A DNA stretch of 42,150 bases. Source: Chloroflexota bacterium. Lineage in GTDB: Bacteria > Chloroflexota > Anaerolineae > Aggregatilineales > Phototrophicaceae. The position numbers were made by a program, and so were the translations under genes. How positions within the stretch are numbered: position 1 is the stretch's first letter; each line of letters starts with the position of its first letter. The stretch is taken from the NCBI GenBank assembly GCA_009840575.1, contig VXNO01000064.1:1-42150 (forward strand), read 5' to 3'. Below, one piece after another: positions 25,324 to 32,909 of this stretch. The notes beneath the pieces are model-generated. The model had not been told where the DNA came from. It was given only the letters and a program-made list of their open reading frames with translations, and did not search any database.

Positions 25324-25410
25324 AGCAATCGCATCAAAATTAATTCACCACAGAGGCGCAGAGGGCACAGAGATTTGGTGTAGGGGCGAGGCGGTGACTC
25401 GCCCCTTTTT
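25324..25410 (+). repeat. Composite CACAGAGG/GTAGGGG repeat, best-formed copy
   Basis: All three modules are complete: the leader (CAATCGCATCAAAATTAA), the tract TTCACCACAGAGGCGCAGAG with CACAGAG after it, and an 8-bp hairpin GGGGCGAG/CTCGCCCC (25383-25390 and 25398-25405) with loop GCGGTGA and five T residues. It looks like a plus-strand terminator although both flanking genes are on the minus strand. Confidence 0.88.
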
Positions 25411-25418
25411 CCTGCGCC

Positions 25419-26228
25419 TTAGCCAAAACGCCCGGCGATGTAATCGGCGGTTTCTTGCTGGGCGGGGCTGGCGAAGACCGTGGCTGTTTCCGCGTATTCG
25501 ACCAGCTCTCCCCAGCGCAGCTCGTGCCCGCCTTCCATGCGCTTGCGGATATTGAAGAAGGCGGTGTAGTCCGAGGCGCGTTGTGCCTGCTGCATGTTGT
25601 GCGTTACGATGACGATGGTGTAGTCGCGCTGCATTTGCCGCATCAATTCTTCGATGCGCTGGGTGGCGAGCGGGTCAAGGGCGCTGCAAGGCTCGTCCAT
25701 CAGGATGACATCTGGCTCGATGGCGATGGCGCGCGCGATGCACAGCCGTTGTTGCTGCCCGCCCGATAGCGCCAGTCCCGATTTGTTGAGGTCGCCACTG
25801 ACTTCGTCCCAAAGCGACGCGCCACGCAGGCTGCGTTCGACGATTTCATCCAGGATGGCTTTCTTTTTCACGCCCAGCAGGCGCGGTCCATAAGCGACAT
25901 TGTCGAAGATGCTCTTGGGGAAGGGGTTGGGCTTTTGGAAGACCATACCGATGCGCCGCCGCACTTCAACGGGGTCGACCTGCTCGGCGTAGAGATTCTG
26001 GTCGCGGTAGATAATCTCGCCAGCGACCCGCGCGCCTGGCACTAGCTCCAACATGCGGTTGATGCCGCGCAGCACCGTGCTCTTGCCGCAGCCGGAAGGA
26101 CCGATCAAGGCGGTGATTTTGTTCTTGTAGACGGGCAGGCTCACCTCCGCCACCGCGCAGAAGTTGCCATAATAGAAGCTGCAATCGCGCAGCTCTATCA
26201 CCAGATCGCTATTTTTTCTGTCTGCCAT
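25419..26228 (-). CDS. pstB: Phosphate ABC transporter ATP-binding protein
   Basis: This 269-residue ATPase drives phosphate import from the cytoplasmic face of the PstC-PstA channel. The Walker A motif is GPSGCGKST (residues 43-51), the signature is [16 protein letters not shown], and Walker B is [23 protein letters not shown] provides the switch histidine and the Q-loop is in [10 protein letters not shown]; all are typical of PstB. I start it at the ATG at 26228, two bases after the stop of pstA. A frame extending to 26537 merely runs through the end of pstA out of frame. It is the last gene of pstSCAB, and no phoU gene follows in the window. Confidence 0.96.
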   Translation of the reverse strand: MADRKNSDLVIELRDCSFYYGNFCAVAEVSLPVYKNKITALIGPSGCGKSTVLRGINRMLELVPGARVAGEIIYRDQNLYAEQVDPVEVRRRIGMVFQKPNPFPKSIFDNVAYGPRLLGVKKKAILDEIVERSLRGASLWDEVSGDLNKSGLALSGGQQQRLCIARAIAIEPDVILMDEPCSALDPLATQRIEELMRQMQRDYTIVIVTHNMQQAQRASDYTAFFNIRKRMEGGHELRWGELVEYAETATVFASPAQQETADYIAGRFG

Positions 26229-26230
26229 GG

Positions 26231-28057
26231 TTAGAACCTTATCGAATAGCGGTTGCGCAGGACAATGGCGACGGCATTCAGCGCCAGCATCAGCGCCAGC
26301 AGCACAATGATGGCGGCAGCGGCGATATCGGCGAACTGCCCCTGGGGCCGCGCTGTCCATTGGTAGATTTGGATGGGCATGGCGGTGAATTGCGAGAAGG
26401 GGCTGGTCGGGTCGGTGAGCAGGAAGGTGGCTGCGCCCACCACAATCAGCGGCGCGGTCTCGCCGACAGCGCGCGAAACCGACAATATCGTGCCGGTCAT
26501 GATGCCGGGCGTCGCCGCCGGCAGGATCTGCCGCCAAATCGTCTGCCAGCGAGTCGCGCCCAAGCCATACGATGCCTCGCGGATGGTGTAAGGCACGGCG
26601 CGGATGGCTTCTTGGGCGTTGATGATGATGATAGGCAAGATCAGCAGCGCCAACGTCAAGCCCGCGCTGAGCAAAGTGCGTCCGTTGGGTGAGAAGCTGT
26701 TGCTGCGCGCCAGGCTGGACATCAGCGCATCGAAGGCTTCGTCATCCAGGCTGCCCTCCGCCACATCAAAGCGATAGGCTTTGCCACGCATTTCGATATC
26801 GTGCGGCTTGCTGACGCGGGTGACGACCACATCGACCGTCATGTCCAGCGCTTCGGCGAGCGCATCAGCCATCTCGCTTACATCCGAGTTGCCCTGCATA
26901 GTCAGGCTCGGTGTGCCATAGCGCAAAAAGACATCTACCAACTGCTGCGCGCTTTGTTCGTCTAGCTGGGCGCTGTCGGCGCTGAGCGCGCCATTTTCGT
27001 AGGTGATTCCACCCACGAAGACCGGGCTGATGCGCTCGACCACAGTCTCGATTGTGGGCGCTTCGAAATTGACATGGAAGACCATGCCGCTGGTAAAAGG
27101 CGCCAGCGCGCGCACGAAGATCGCCAAGCCCAACATGCCATAGATGATGGAAGGCACGCCCGCCAGGTTGCGCACATTCGTCTCGATGAGGCGGTTAATC
27201 AGCCCGCGATGCGCGTATTCTTCCAGGTAGATGGCCGCGCCCACGCCGATAGGCAGCGCCACCAGCACCACCACAATCATCAAGCCCGCCGAGCCAATCA
27301 ACGCCGTGCGCACGCCCGCCAGCGCCGGGGCGCTCGACATGGGCTTGGTCAAGAACTCGCTGTCCAGCCAGCTATGGAAGCGGATGACTGTGACTTCGGC
27401 TGCCTCCAGGCGCTGGCGTTTTATGTAGTCAGCCAGGATGGGGCCTTCAATCTGCGCCTTGATTGTCTCGAAATTGAAGATGGTGTCGCTCAGGGGGAAG
27501 CTGGCGATGACCTGCTGCTCGACCACTTCTTCCAATACCAGCCGCCGCAATGTGGCACTGTCGGCATACTTCGCCAGCAGCGCCGCCTGGTCTTCGTGGC
27601 TGATGCTTTTTAGCAGCTCATCGGCGATGGCTGGGTCAACATTGGGGTCGCCGACGATCTCGGTCACGGTGGCTTTTGTGAAGTCTTCTTTGGGCACCTG
27701 GCTGATGGTATCGCGGATAAAAACGCGCAGCCGTCGTCCGACATGCTCCAGCAAGATGGCGGCAAGCTCTTCATTGGTCAATGTATCCAGCGCAGGTCCG
27801 CCGGTCAGCGCGGCTGGTTCGATGGTATTGACGACGCCGATGGTGCCAAATGCCTCGTTGGCGACATTCAAAAACAGCGCAATCAGCGCCAAGCCAGCCA
27901 CCGACACGGAGAACAAGTTGAAGAGCCGCCCAAGCCGCCCGCGCTGATGCCGCTTCTCCAGCCGCTGGTAGAAGGCTTTCTCGCCGGGCATGTAGTGCTT
28001 GGTTTTTTCAGGGAATGCCTCTGCGCCGACTGGGTGATGACGATTACGAGAAGCCAT
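26231..28057 (-). CDS. pstA: Phosphate ABC transporter permease PstA with two large outside insertions
   Basis: This 608-residue protein is about twice the usual PstA length of roughly 290. The permease core is clear: first helix at about 45-65, helices from about 250 ([16 protein letters not shown]), EEYAHRG, the [18 protein letters not shown] segment, and the EAA loop ([19 protein letters not shown]). The extra length comes from a mostly helical, charged segment at about 70-245, between the first two helices, and a second one at about 320-458 with some beta character. Both would face outside. The start overlaps the stop of pstC by one base (TAATG), as in the sugar permease pair. The insertions may contact PstS or the extra binding domain of PstC. 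Confidence 0.93.
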   Translation of the reverse strand: MASRNRHHPVGAEAFPEKTKHYMPGEKAFYQRLEKRHQRGRLGRLFNLFSVSVAGLALIALFLNVANEAFGTIGVVNTIEPAALTGGPALDTLTNEELAAILLEHVGRRLRVFIRDTISQVPKEDFTKATVTEIVGDPNVDPAIADELLKSISHEDQAALLAKYADSATLRRLVLEEVVEQQVIASFPLSDTIFNFETIKAQIEGPILADYIKRQRLEAAEVTVIRFHSWLDSEFLTKPMSSAPALAGVRTALIGSAGLMIVVVLVALPIGVGAAIYLEEYAHRGLINRLIETNVRNLAGVPSIIYGMLGLAIFVRALAPFTSGMVFHVNFEAPTIETVVERISPVFVGGITYENGALSADSAQLDEQSAQQLVDVFLRYGTPSLTMQGNSDVSEMADALAEALDMTVDVVVTRVSKPHDIEMRGKAYRFDVAEGSLDDEAFDALMSSLARSNSFSPNGRTLLSAGLTLALLILPIIIINAQEAIRAVPYTIREASYGLGATRWQTIWRQILPAATPGIMTGTILSVSRAVGETAPLIVVGAATFLLTDPTSPFSQFTAMPIQIYQWTARPQGQFADIAAAAIIVLLALMLALNAVAIVLRNRYSIRF

Positions 28058-30138
28058 TAGTAGACCTCGCGGAAACGGCTGATGACGACGCGGCTAAGCG
28101 CATTGAGCAGGAAGGTCATGACGAAGAGCGTCAAGCCGATAGCGAAGATGCTGTTGTAATCAATGCTGTCGTAGCTGAGGTCGCCGCCACTGATGCGCGC
28201 GATATGCCCGGTCATGGTCTCGGCGGAATCGAAGGGGTTGAAGCTGAAGTTGGGTCCCGCGCCCGCCGCGATTGCCACAATCATCGTCTCGCCGATAGCC
28301 CGCGAAACCGCCACGATGAACGCCGCCAGGATGCCGCTCAGCGCCGCGGGCATCACCACCTGGATGACGGTCTCCAGTTTGGTCGCGCCCAAGCCATAGG
28401 ATGCCTCGCGCAATGCTTGCGGCACCGCATGCAGCGCGTCTTCGCTCATGGAGCTGATGAGCGGGATGATCAAAATACCCACCACGATGCCCGCCGAGCC
28501 AGTATTGTAGATATTAACGACTTCCACGCCAAAGACCGCCCGCAGCAAAGGCGTCATAAATGTCAGCGCGAAGTAACCATAGACCACAGTCGGGATGCCC
28601 GCCAGGACCTCCAGCACGGGCTTGATGATATTGCGGACGCGCGGCGAGGCATATTCACTTAAGTAGATGGCTGCGCCGATGCCTAGCGGCAAGGCGACCA
28701 ACATGGCGATTGTGCTGGTCATCAAGGTAGCGTTAATCAGCGGGATGACGCCGAATTCACCGATAGCGGGGATCCAACTGGTATTGGTGAAGAACTCGCT
28801 GACCGTGGGCTGGTCGTTGTATTCGACCGCCACGCCAGCGCTGTGGGGCGCGATGGTATTTTCGCCGCGGATACCCCGCCGCACTTCAATCATGGGCAGG
28901 TAGCCGGCGTCTGTGAACTGGTCGGCGATACGTTTGGAAAGCGGATAGACAGTCGAGCTGCCCGCCATGTTTATTTTGCCAAAGACGGTGGCTGGGTCGA
29001 TGGCTGGAGCTTGGCTGGCATTTGTCGCGCGGATCCACTGGTTGCGCGCTGCAGCCAGTTTATCTACCGATGCCTGGAAGTAGCCGACATCGACGATGAC
29101 CGCATTCACATTGGCGAGGCTATAGCTGATGAAATCTGCCACTTGTGGCTCTGCGCGCATGATTTCGGCATCGCTGTATAGAAACAACGGACGCGCGAGG
29201 GCATAGCTGCCATCCTCGACCGCGCTGGCGGAGGGCGCGAGGCCATCCAGCGACAGGATGCGCAGGTCGGCGGCGTTGGCAAGGTAATAGGCATAGCCAA
29301 AAAAGCCGATCGCATAGGGATTGCGCTTGATGCTGCCGACCAACTGCTCGTCATTCTCGGACAGGATGGGCTGGCGCGCCAGGATTGGCTCGCTGTCATA
29401 ATCAAATACCGCTTCTACAAAAAAGTCGAAACTACCGCTGTCGGTGCCGGGGATGACCAACTGGATCGGCTCGTCGGGGTATTCAGGGCGGACATCCGAC
29501 CAGCGCTCTGCCTCGCCAAAGATTTGCCGCAACTGGGCAAAGCTCAGCTCGCTGATGAAGTCGTTGTCGGCGCTGACTGTGATGGCAAGAGCATCGCTGC
29601 CGACGCGGAATCCCACCGGCGTTATGCCTTGCTCGGCGCAGGCAGATTCTTCGCTGGCTTTGACGGCGCGGCTGGCATTGATGATCTGCGGACGGCGCAA
29701 GCCTGCTTCCGCCAGTGCAATCTCGCTCGCGCAGAAGCGAGCGAAGCCACCGCCCGTGCCGATGACCGCGATATCGACGTGGTTGTTGTGGAACTTGCTG
29801 ATCTCCATGACTTCTTGCCCGATGCGGATGATGTCGCTTTCCGCGATTGCCGCCAGCGCCTTGCCGGGCTGGATGCGCGCGCTGGTGGCGCTTTCGTCCA
29901 TATCGCTGAGGATGGCGCGATTGGAATTGACCCATTGGTCGCGCGTGAAGAAGGCAATCGATTCATTGCCCAGCACCAGGATAATGCCGATGGTGGTGAA
30001 GATCGATAGCAAGCCGCAAGCGAATAGCAAAAGCTGGATGAGAGCTTCGTGCCACTTGAACCTGCGGCGCAGGTCGAGCTGCCCAGCTTGCGCTTGGACG
30101 AGGGGCTGGCTGCGGCGCGGACTGTCGGTATCGGGCAT
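28057..30138 (-). CDS. pstC: Phosphate ABC transporter permease PstC with an embedded PstS-like binding domain
   Basis: At 693 residues this is more than twice the usual PstC. A first helix (about 31-57) is followed by FFTRDQW, then by residues 121-360, which match the separate PstS protein of this operon almost end to end (shared stretches include FRVGSDALA, PGTDSG and NPYAIGFFGYAYY). The phosphate-binding start of PstS, AGSSTVYPLSKR, appears only afterwards, at 392-403; the region before the body has a degenerate AESDII. A second FFTxxxW (449-455) leads into a normal permease core (462-690) with the EAA loop at 566-597. So a binding domain, apparently circularly permuted, is built into the first outside loop. 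The reading frame is unbroken. It could serve as a tethered receiver of phosphate. Confidence 0.92.
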   Translation of the reverse strand: MPDTDSPRRSQPLVQAQAGQLDLRRRFKWHEALIQLLLFACGLLSIFTTIGIILVLGNESIAFFTRDQWVNSNRAILSDMDESATSARIQPGKALAAIAESDIIRIGQEVMEISKFHNNHVDIAVIGTGGGFARFCASEIALAEAGLRRPQIINASRAVKASEESACAEQGITPVGFRVGSDALAITVSADNDFISELSFAQLRQIFGEAERWSDVRPEYPDEPIQLVIPGTDSGSFDFFVEAVFDYDSEPILARQPILSENDEQLVGSIKRNPYAIGFFGYAYYLANAADLRILSLDGLAPSASAVEDGSYALARPLFLYSDAEIMRAEPQVADFISYSLANVNAVIVDVGYFQASVDKLAAARNQWIRATNASQAPAIDPATVFGKINMAGSSTVYPLSKRIADQFTDAGYLPMIEVRRGIRGENTIAPHSAGVAVEYNDQPTVSEFFTNTSWIPAIGEFGVIPLINATLMTSTIAMLVALPLGIGAAIYLSEYASPRVRNIIKPVLEVLAGIPTVVYGYFALTFMTPLLRAVFGVEVVNIYNTGSAGIVVGILIIPLISSMSEDALHAVPQALREASYGLGATKLETVIQVVMPAALSGILAAFIVAVSRAIGETMIVAIAAGAGPNFSFNPFDSAETMTGHIARISGGDLSYDSIDYNSIFAIGLTLFVMTFLLNALSRVVISRFREVY

Positions 30139-30184
30139 GGGGCGCTCGTGGAGCTATGCTGGCGGCCGAGGAGCCAGCCTAACG

Positions 30185-30217
30185 CGGCTACGGCACCCGC
30201 TAAGGATACCGCAGCCG
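30185..30217 (-). promoter_or_regulatory. Hairpin between pstS and pstC
   Basis: On the minus strand CGGCTGCGG pairs with CCGTAGCCG (9 bp with one G-U pair) around a 15-nt loop, in the 104-nt gap after pstS. There is no T tract. Such a hairpin often protects or partly ends the message so that the binding protein is made in excess over the membrane subunits. Confidence 0.4.
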
Positions 30218-30242
30218 TGTAGGTTTGCCTATTGCGGCTGAC

Positions 30243-31244
30243 TTATCCGGACATTCCCTCTTCTTCGTCCCTGTCATCCATCAGATCCAGCGCGGCATCG
30301 CCAATCGGCGTCATGCCATTAGCCATACGCCAGGCATCGATGGTGCCGGAGAAGGCGTATTCCGACGCCGGGAAGTAGCCGACATCCTCAACCTCGTCAT
30401 TGACATAGCTCAGGTAGAAGTTGATGAAGGCGTTGACTGCGGGCTTCTCCGCCATGATGCCGGCATCGCTGTAGATGTAGAGCGGGCGCGCCAGCGGGTA
30501 GCTGCCATCATCGGCGGTTTCGGACTTGGCTTCGATACCCTCAATCTTGAGGATGTTCAAGACATCGGCATTCTCAACATAGTAGGCATAGCCGAAGAAG
30601 CCGATGGCGTAGGGGCTGCCGGTGATGCCCTGCACCAGCACGTTGTCGTCTTCGGAGAGTTGCGGGTTGGCGCTGAGGATGGGCTCTTTATCTTCGTCGA
30701 ATACTGCTTCGACAAAGTAGTCGAAGGTGCCGCTGTCGGTGCCGGGGATGAACCGTTGGATGGTTTGTGGGGGCCATTCGGCACGGACATCCGTCCAGGT
30801 TTCAGCGCTGCTAAAGAGCGCCGCCAGTTCTTCCAACGTAACATCGCTGACGAAATCATTTTCGGCGGAGACGGTGACAGCCAAGGCATCGCTGCCGACG
30901 CGAAATTCGATCGGCTGGCGGCCAATCGCGGCGCAAGATTCGACTTCACTGTCCTTGATAGCGCGCGAGGCATTGCTGATATCGGTTTCGCCTTCGACGC
31001 AGAAGCGCTCAAAGCCAGCGCCCGAGCCGATAGAAGCGATTGACGGCGCGACGCCGCCTTCGTCCGTCCACAATTCCGCCATGCGTTCACTGAGCGGGAA
31101 CACGGTCGAGCTGCCGGCGGTGATGATGGAGCCATCGGCGTGCTCAAGCGGGTCGACCTCAGGCAGCCCATGATCCATCGCCAGCGCGGGGGGCAAAAAC
31201 AGCATTGTGGCGAGCAGAACGGAAAGCATAGTAGCGGTTTTCAT
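30243..31244 (-). CDS. pstS: Phosphate ABC transporter substrate-binding protein
   Basis: This 333-residue extracellular phosphate-binding protein is the first gene of the pst operon. It starts with a signal peptide (MKTATMLSVLLATMLFLPPA) and has no lipobox cysteine. Phosphate-binding loops are visible in family order: AGSSTVFPLSER, IGSGAGFERF, SNASRAIK and PGTDSGTFDYF. The C-terminus is acidic (DDRDEEE). The embedded domain of PstC at 28057-30138 is its close paralogue. Since it is not a lipoprotein, it may be held at the surface by the insertions in PstA and PstC, or be free; this is inference. The upstream region has three spaced TTAAG sites that may bind a PhoB/PhoP-type activator. Confidence 0.95.
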   Translation of the reverse strand: MKTATMLSVLLATMLFLPPALAMDHGLPEVDPLEHADGSIITAGSSTVFPLSERMAELWTDEGGVAPSIASIGSGAGFERFCVEGETDISNASRAIKDSEVESCAAIGRQPIEFRVGSDALAVTVSAENDFVSDVTLEELAALFSSAETWTDVRAEWPPQTIQRFIPGTDSGTFDYFVEAVFDEDKEPILSANPQLSEDDNVLVQGITGSPYAIGFFGYAYYVENADVLNILKIEGIEAKSETADDGSYPLARPLYIYSDAGIMAEKPAVNAFINFYLSYVNDEVEDVGYFPASEYAFSGTIDAWRMANGMTPIGDAALDLMDDRDEEEGMSG

Positions 31245-31328
31245 GTGTCTTGCGCCCTCCCTAAGCCTGAAGCGTTTGTCGATGCCGGGCGGCTAAGCCA
31301 CCTAAGAATCATCGTAGCTGAAGGTCTG

Positions 31329-31376
31329 TTAAAGAGGGCATCGAGTACTTTAAGCTGCGGCTATGTTTCTATTAAG
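31329..31376. promoter_or_regulatory. Three TTAAG boxes upstream of pstS
   Basis: On the plus strand TTAAA(G) begins at 31329 and TTAAG at 31350 and 31372, with spacings of 21 and 22 bp, or two helical turns. On the minus strand they read CTTTAA, CTTAAA and CTTAAT ahead of pstS. Pho regulators bind direct repeats spaced by whole helical turns, so this is a candidate Pho box. It is not a match to a known consensus. Confidence 0.35.
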
Positions 31377-31486
31377 TGGCGATTAGCGCTGCCCCCAGCC
31401 TTGTCCTTGCGCAGAGTCTCATTATTACGATTACGCGGCTGCCCAATCTCAAAGCGCAGCGCAGGCTCACTGCCGTCCGCCGATTA

Positions 31487-31495
31487 TGCTAAAAT
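31487..31495 (+). promoter_or_regulatory. Extended minus-10 promoter for a probably leaderless message
   Basis: TGC-TAAAAT ends only 7 nt before the ATG at 31503. Transcription should start at or within a base or two of the A of the ATG, so there would be no leader. Consistent with this, no ribosome binding site precedes the gene. Confidence 0.5.
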
Positions 31496-31502
31496 CGCCA
31501 TT

Positions 31503-32888
31503 ATGCGACTGATTGACATTCACCTGCCTGCGGCGGCTTGTCTGGCTGGGCTGCTGTTGCTGCTGCTGGCTTGCAATATGGGCACGAGCGAAAATGCCCC
31601 GCCGACGCTGGCACCACTGCCGACGCTGCCGCCTGTAGCCACGCTGGGCTATGCCGCGCCGGGGCCAGTGACCGTGCCCGAGATTGGCTCGACACCTGAA
31701 GAACCGCCGGTTGATGTCGTGGGCGAGCTATTGGCGCAGGTCGAATCCGACCGCTTGATGCAGCATGTGCGCAGCTTGCAAGAGTTCCAGACGCGGCACA
31801 TCGCCTCTTCGCAAGATTCCCGCGTGGAAGGCATCGGCGCGGCGCGGCAGTATATCAAAGACCAGCTCCAGCTAATCAGCAGCGCATCCGGCGGCAGCCT
31901 CTACACCTTTGAACTGCGCTTTGACGCCTACATTACGCCGGACGAGCTTAGCCCGCAGTTCAATATCGTCGGCGCGATCGGCGGCAGCGAGGTCAACGCT
32001 GGCACCATCCTGGTCGGCGCGCATTATGATAGCATCGGCTTGGAGCGCACTTCGGGCAGCGCCTATGCGCCTGGCGCTAACGATAATGCCTCGGGCGTGG
32101 CGGCTGTGCTGGAGATGGCGCGCATCCTCAGCGCGGCAAAATACAAAGCCACGGTGATGTTCGCGCTCTTCTCTGCCGAAGAGATCGACCGCCAAGGCAG
32201 CCGCGCCTTCGCCGCCTGGATCAAACAAAGCAATATCGACCTGGTCGCGATGATCAACCTCGATACGATTGGCAATGTGCACGACTTCTCAGGCGTGGTC
32301 AATGATGAGCAGTTGCGGGTATTTTCCGCGCCGCCGAATGCGAGCTCGCCATCGCGCAAGCTGGCGCGCTCCGCCAACTTCCTGGCCTATAACTATGAAC
32401 TGGATTTGGATTTGCAGGTGCAGGACGCCATCGACCGCGAAAACCGCTGGGGCGACCACTTCTCTTTCAGCGAGCTGGGCTACCCAGCCATGCGCTTCAT
32501 CAACGCGCACGAAGAAAAGCGCAACGCCGACCCCACCGATACCATTGAATTCATCGAGCCAGCCTACCTGCGCCGCGCCACACAAGCCACGCTGGCTGTG
32601 CTGCTGTCGCTGGCGGATGGCCCGCGCCCGCCCGCCAATATCGCCCTGCGCAACCGCGAAGAGCGCTCGCAAGAACTGGTCTGGGAGCCAGTCGCCGCCA
32701 CCAGCTACATCGTCGCCCTGCGCCCGCCTGGCTCGCTGCATTATGCCCAGCAGATTCTATTTGATGAAACCAAGCTGGTTTGGGATGGCTTCGGCGCTTA
32801 TGAATCCATCGCCATCGCCGCCATTGACGAACGCGGGGTGATTGGTCCCTTGTCGGGCGAAATCAACCCGCGCCAAAGCAACAGCTGA
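31503..32888 (+). CDS. M28 family metallopeptidase lipoprotein
   Basis: This 461-residue aminopeptidase-like enzyme is anchored outside the membrane. The signal ends in a lipobox-like LLAC with Cys24, followed by a proline-rich linker to about residue 70. The two-zinc site of M28 enzymes is complete: His174 (GAHYDS), Asp194 (GANDNASG), the catalytic Glu226 and ligand Glu227 (SAEE), Asp254 (INLDTIG) and His336 (INAHEEK). The last 80 or so residues (from about 375) look like a beta-sandwich of fibronectin type III form, which may bind a surface or substrate. The ATG at 31503 has no ribosome binding site and an extended minus-10 just upstream, so translation is probably leaderless. The glycosyltransferase gene starts 21 nt after its stop. 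Confidence 0.92.
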   Translation: MRLIDIHLPAAACLAGLLLLLLACNMGTSENAPPTLAPLPTLPPVATLGYAAPGPVTVPEIGSTPEEPPVDVVGELLAQVESDRLMQHVRSLQEFQTRHIASSQDSRVEGIGAARQYIKDQLQLISSASGGSLYTFELRFDAYITPDELSPQFNIVGAIGGSEVNAGTILVGAHYDSIGLERTSGSAYAPGANDNASGVAAVLEMARILSAAKYKATVMFALFSAEEIDRQGSRAFAAWIKQSNIDLVAMINLDTIGNVHDFSGVVNDEQLRVFSAPPNASSPSRKLARSANFLAYNYELDLDLQVQDAIDRENRWGDHFSFSELGYPAMRFINAHEEKRNADPTDTIEFIEPAYLRRATQATLAVLLSLADGPRPPANIALRNREERSQELVWEPVAATSYIVALRPPGSLHYAQQILFDETKLVWDGFGAYESIAIAAIDERGVIGPLSGEINPRQSNS

Positions 32889-32909
32889 AGCACCGCGGTG
32901 GTATCGCCT

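Noticed and set aside
25340..25375. CACAGAG units as a possible CRISPR array
   Set aside because: The units are short, irregularly spaced and without unique spacers; no cas genes are present.
26229..26537. N-terminal extension of PstB by 103 residues
   Set aside because: The added part is the end of pstA read out of frame and is full of Arg, His and Ala; PstB of normal length starts at 26228.
28057..30138. PstC-PstS fusion as a sequencing or assembly artefact
   Set aside because: The frame is continuous, the embedded domain differs from the neighbouring pstS throughout, and a complete pstS gene is also present, so a simple joining error does not explain it.
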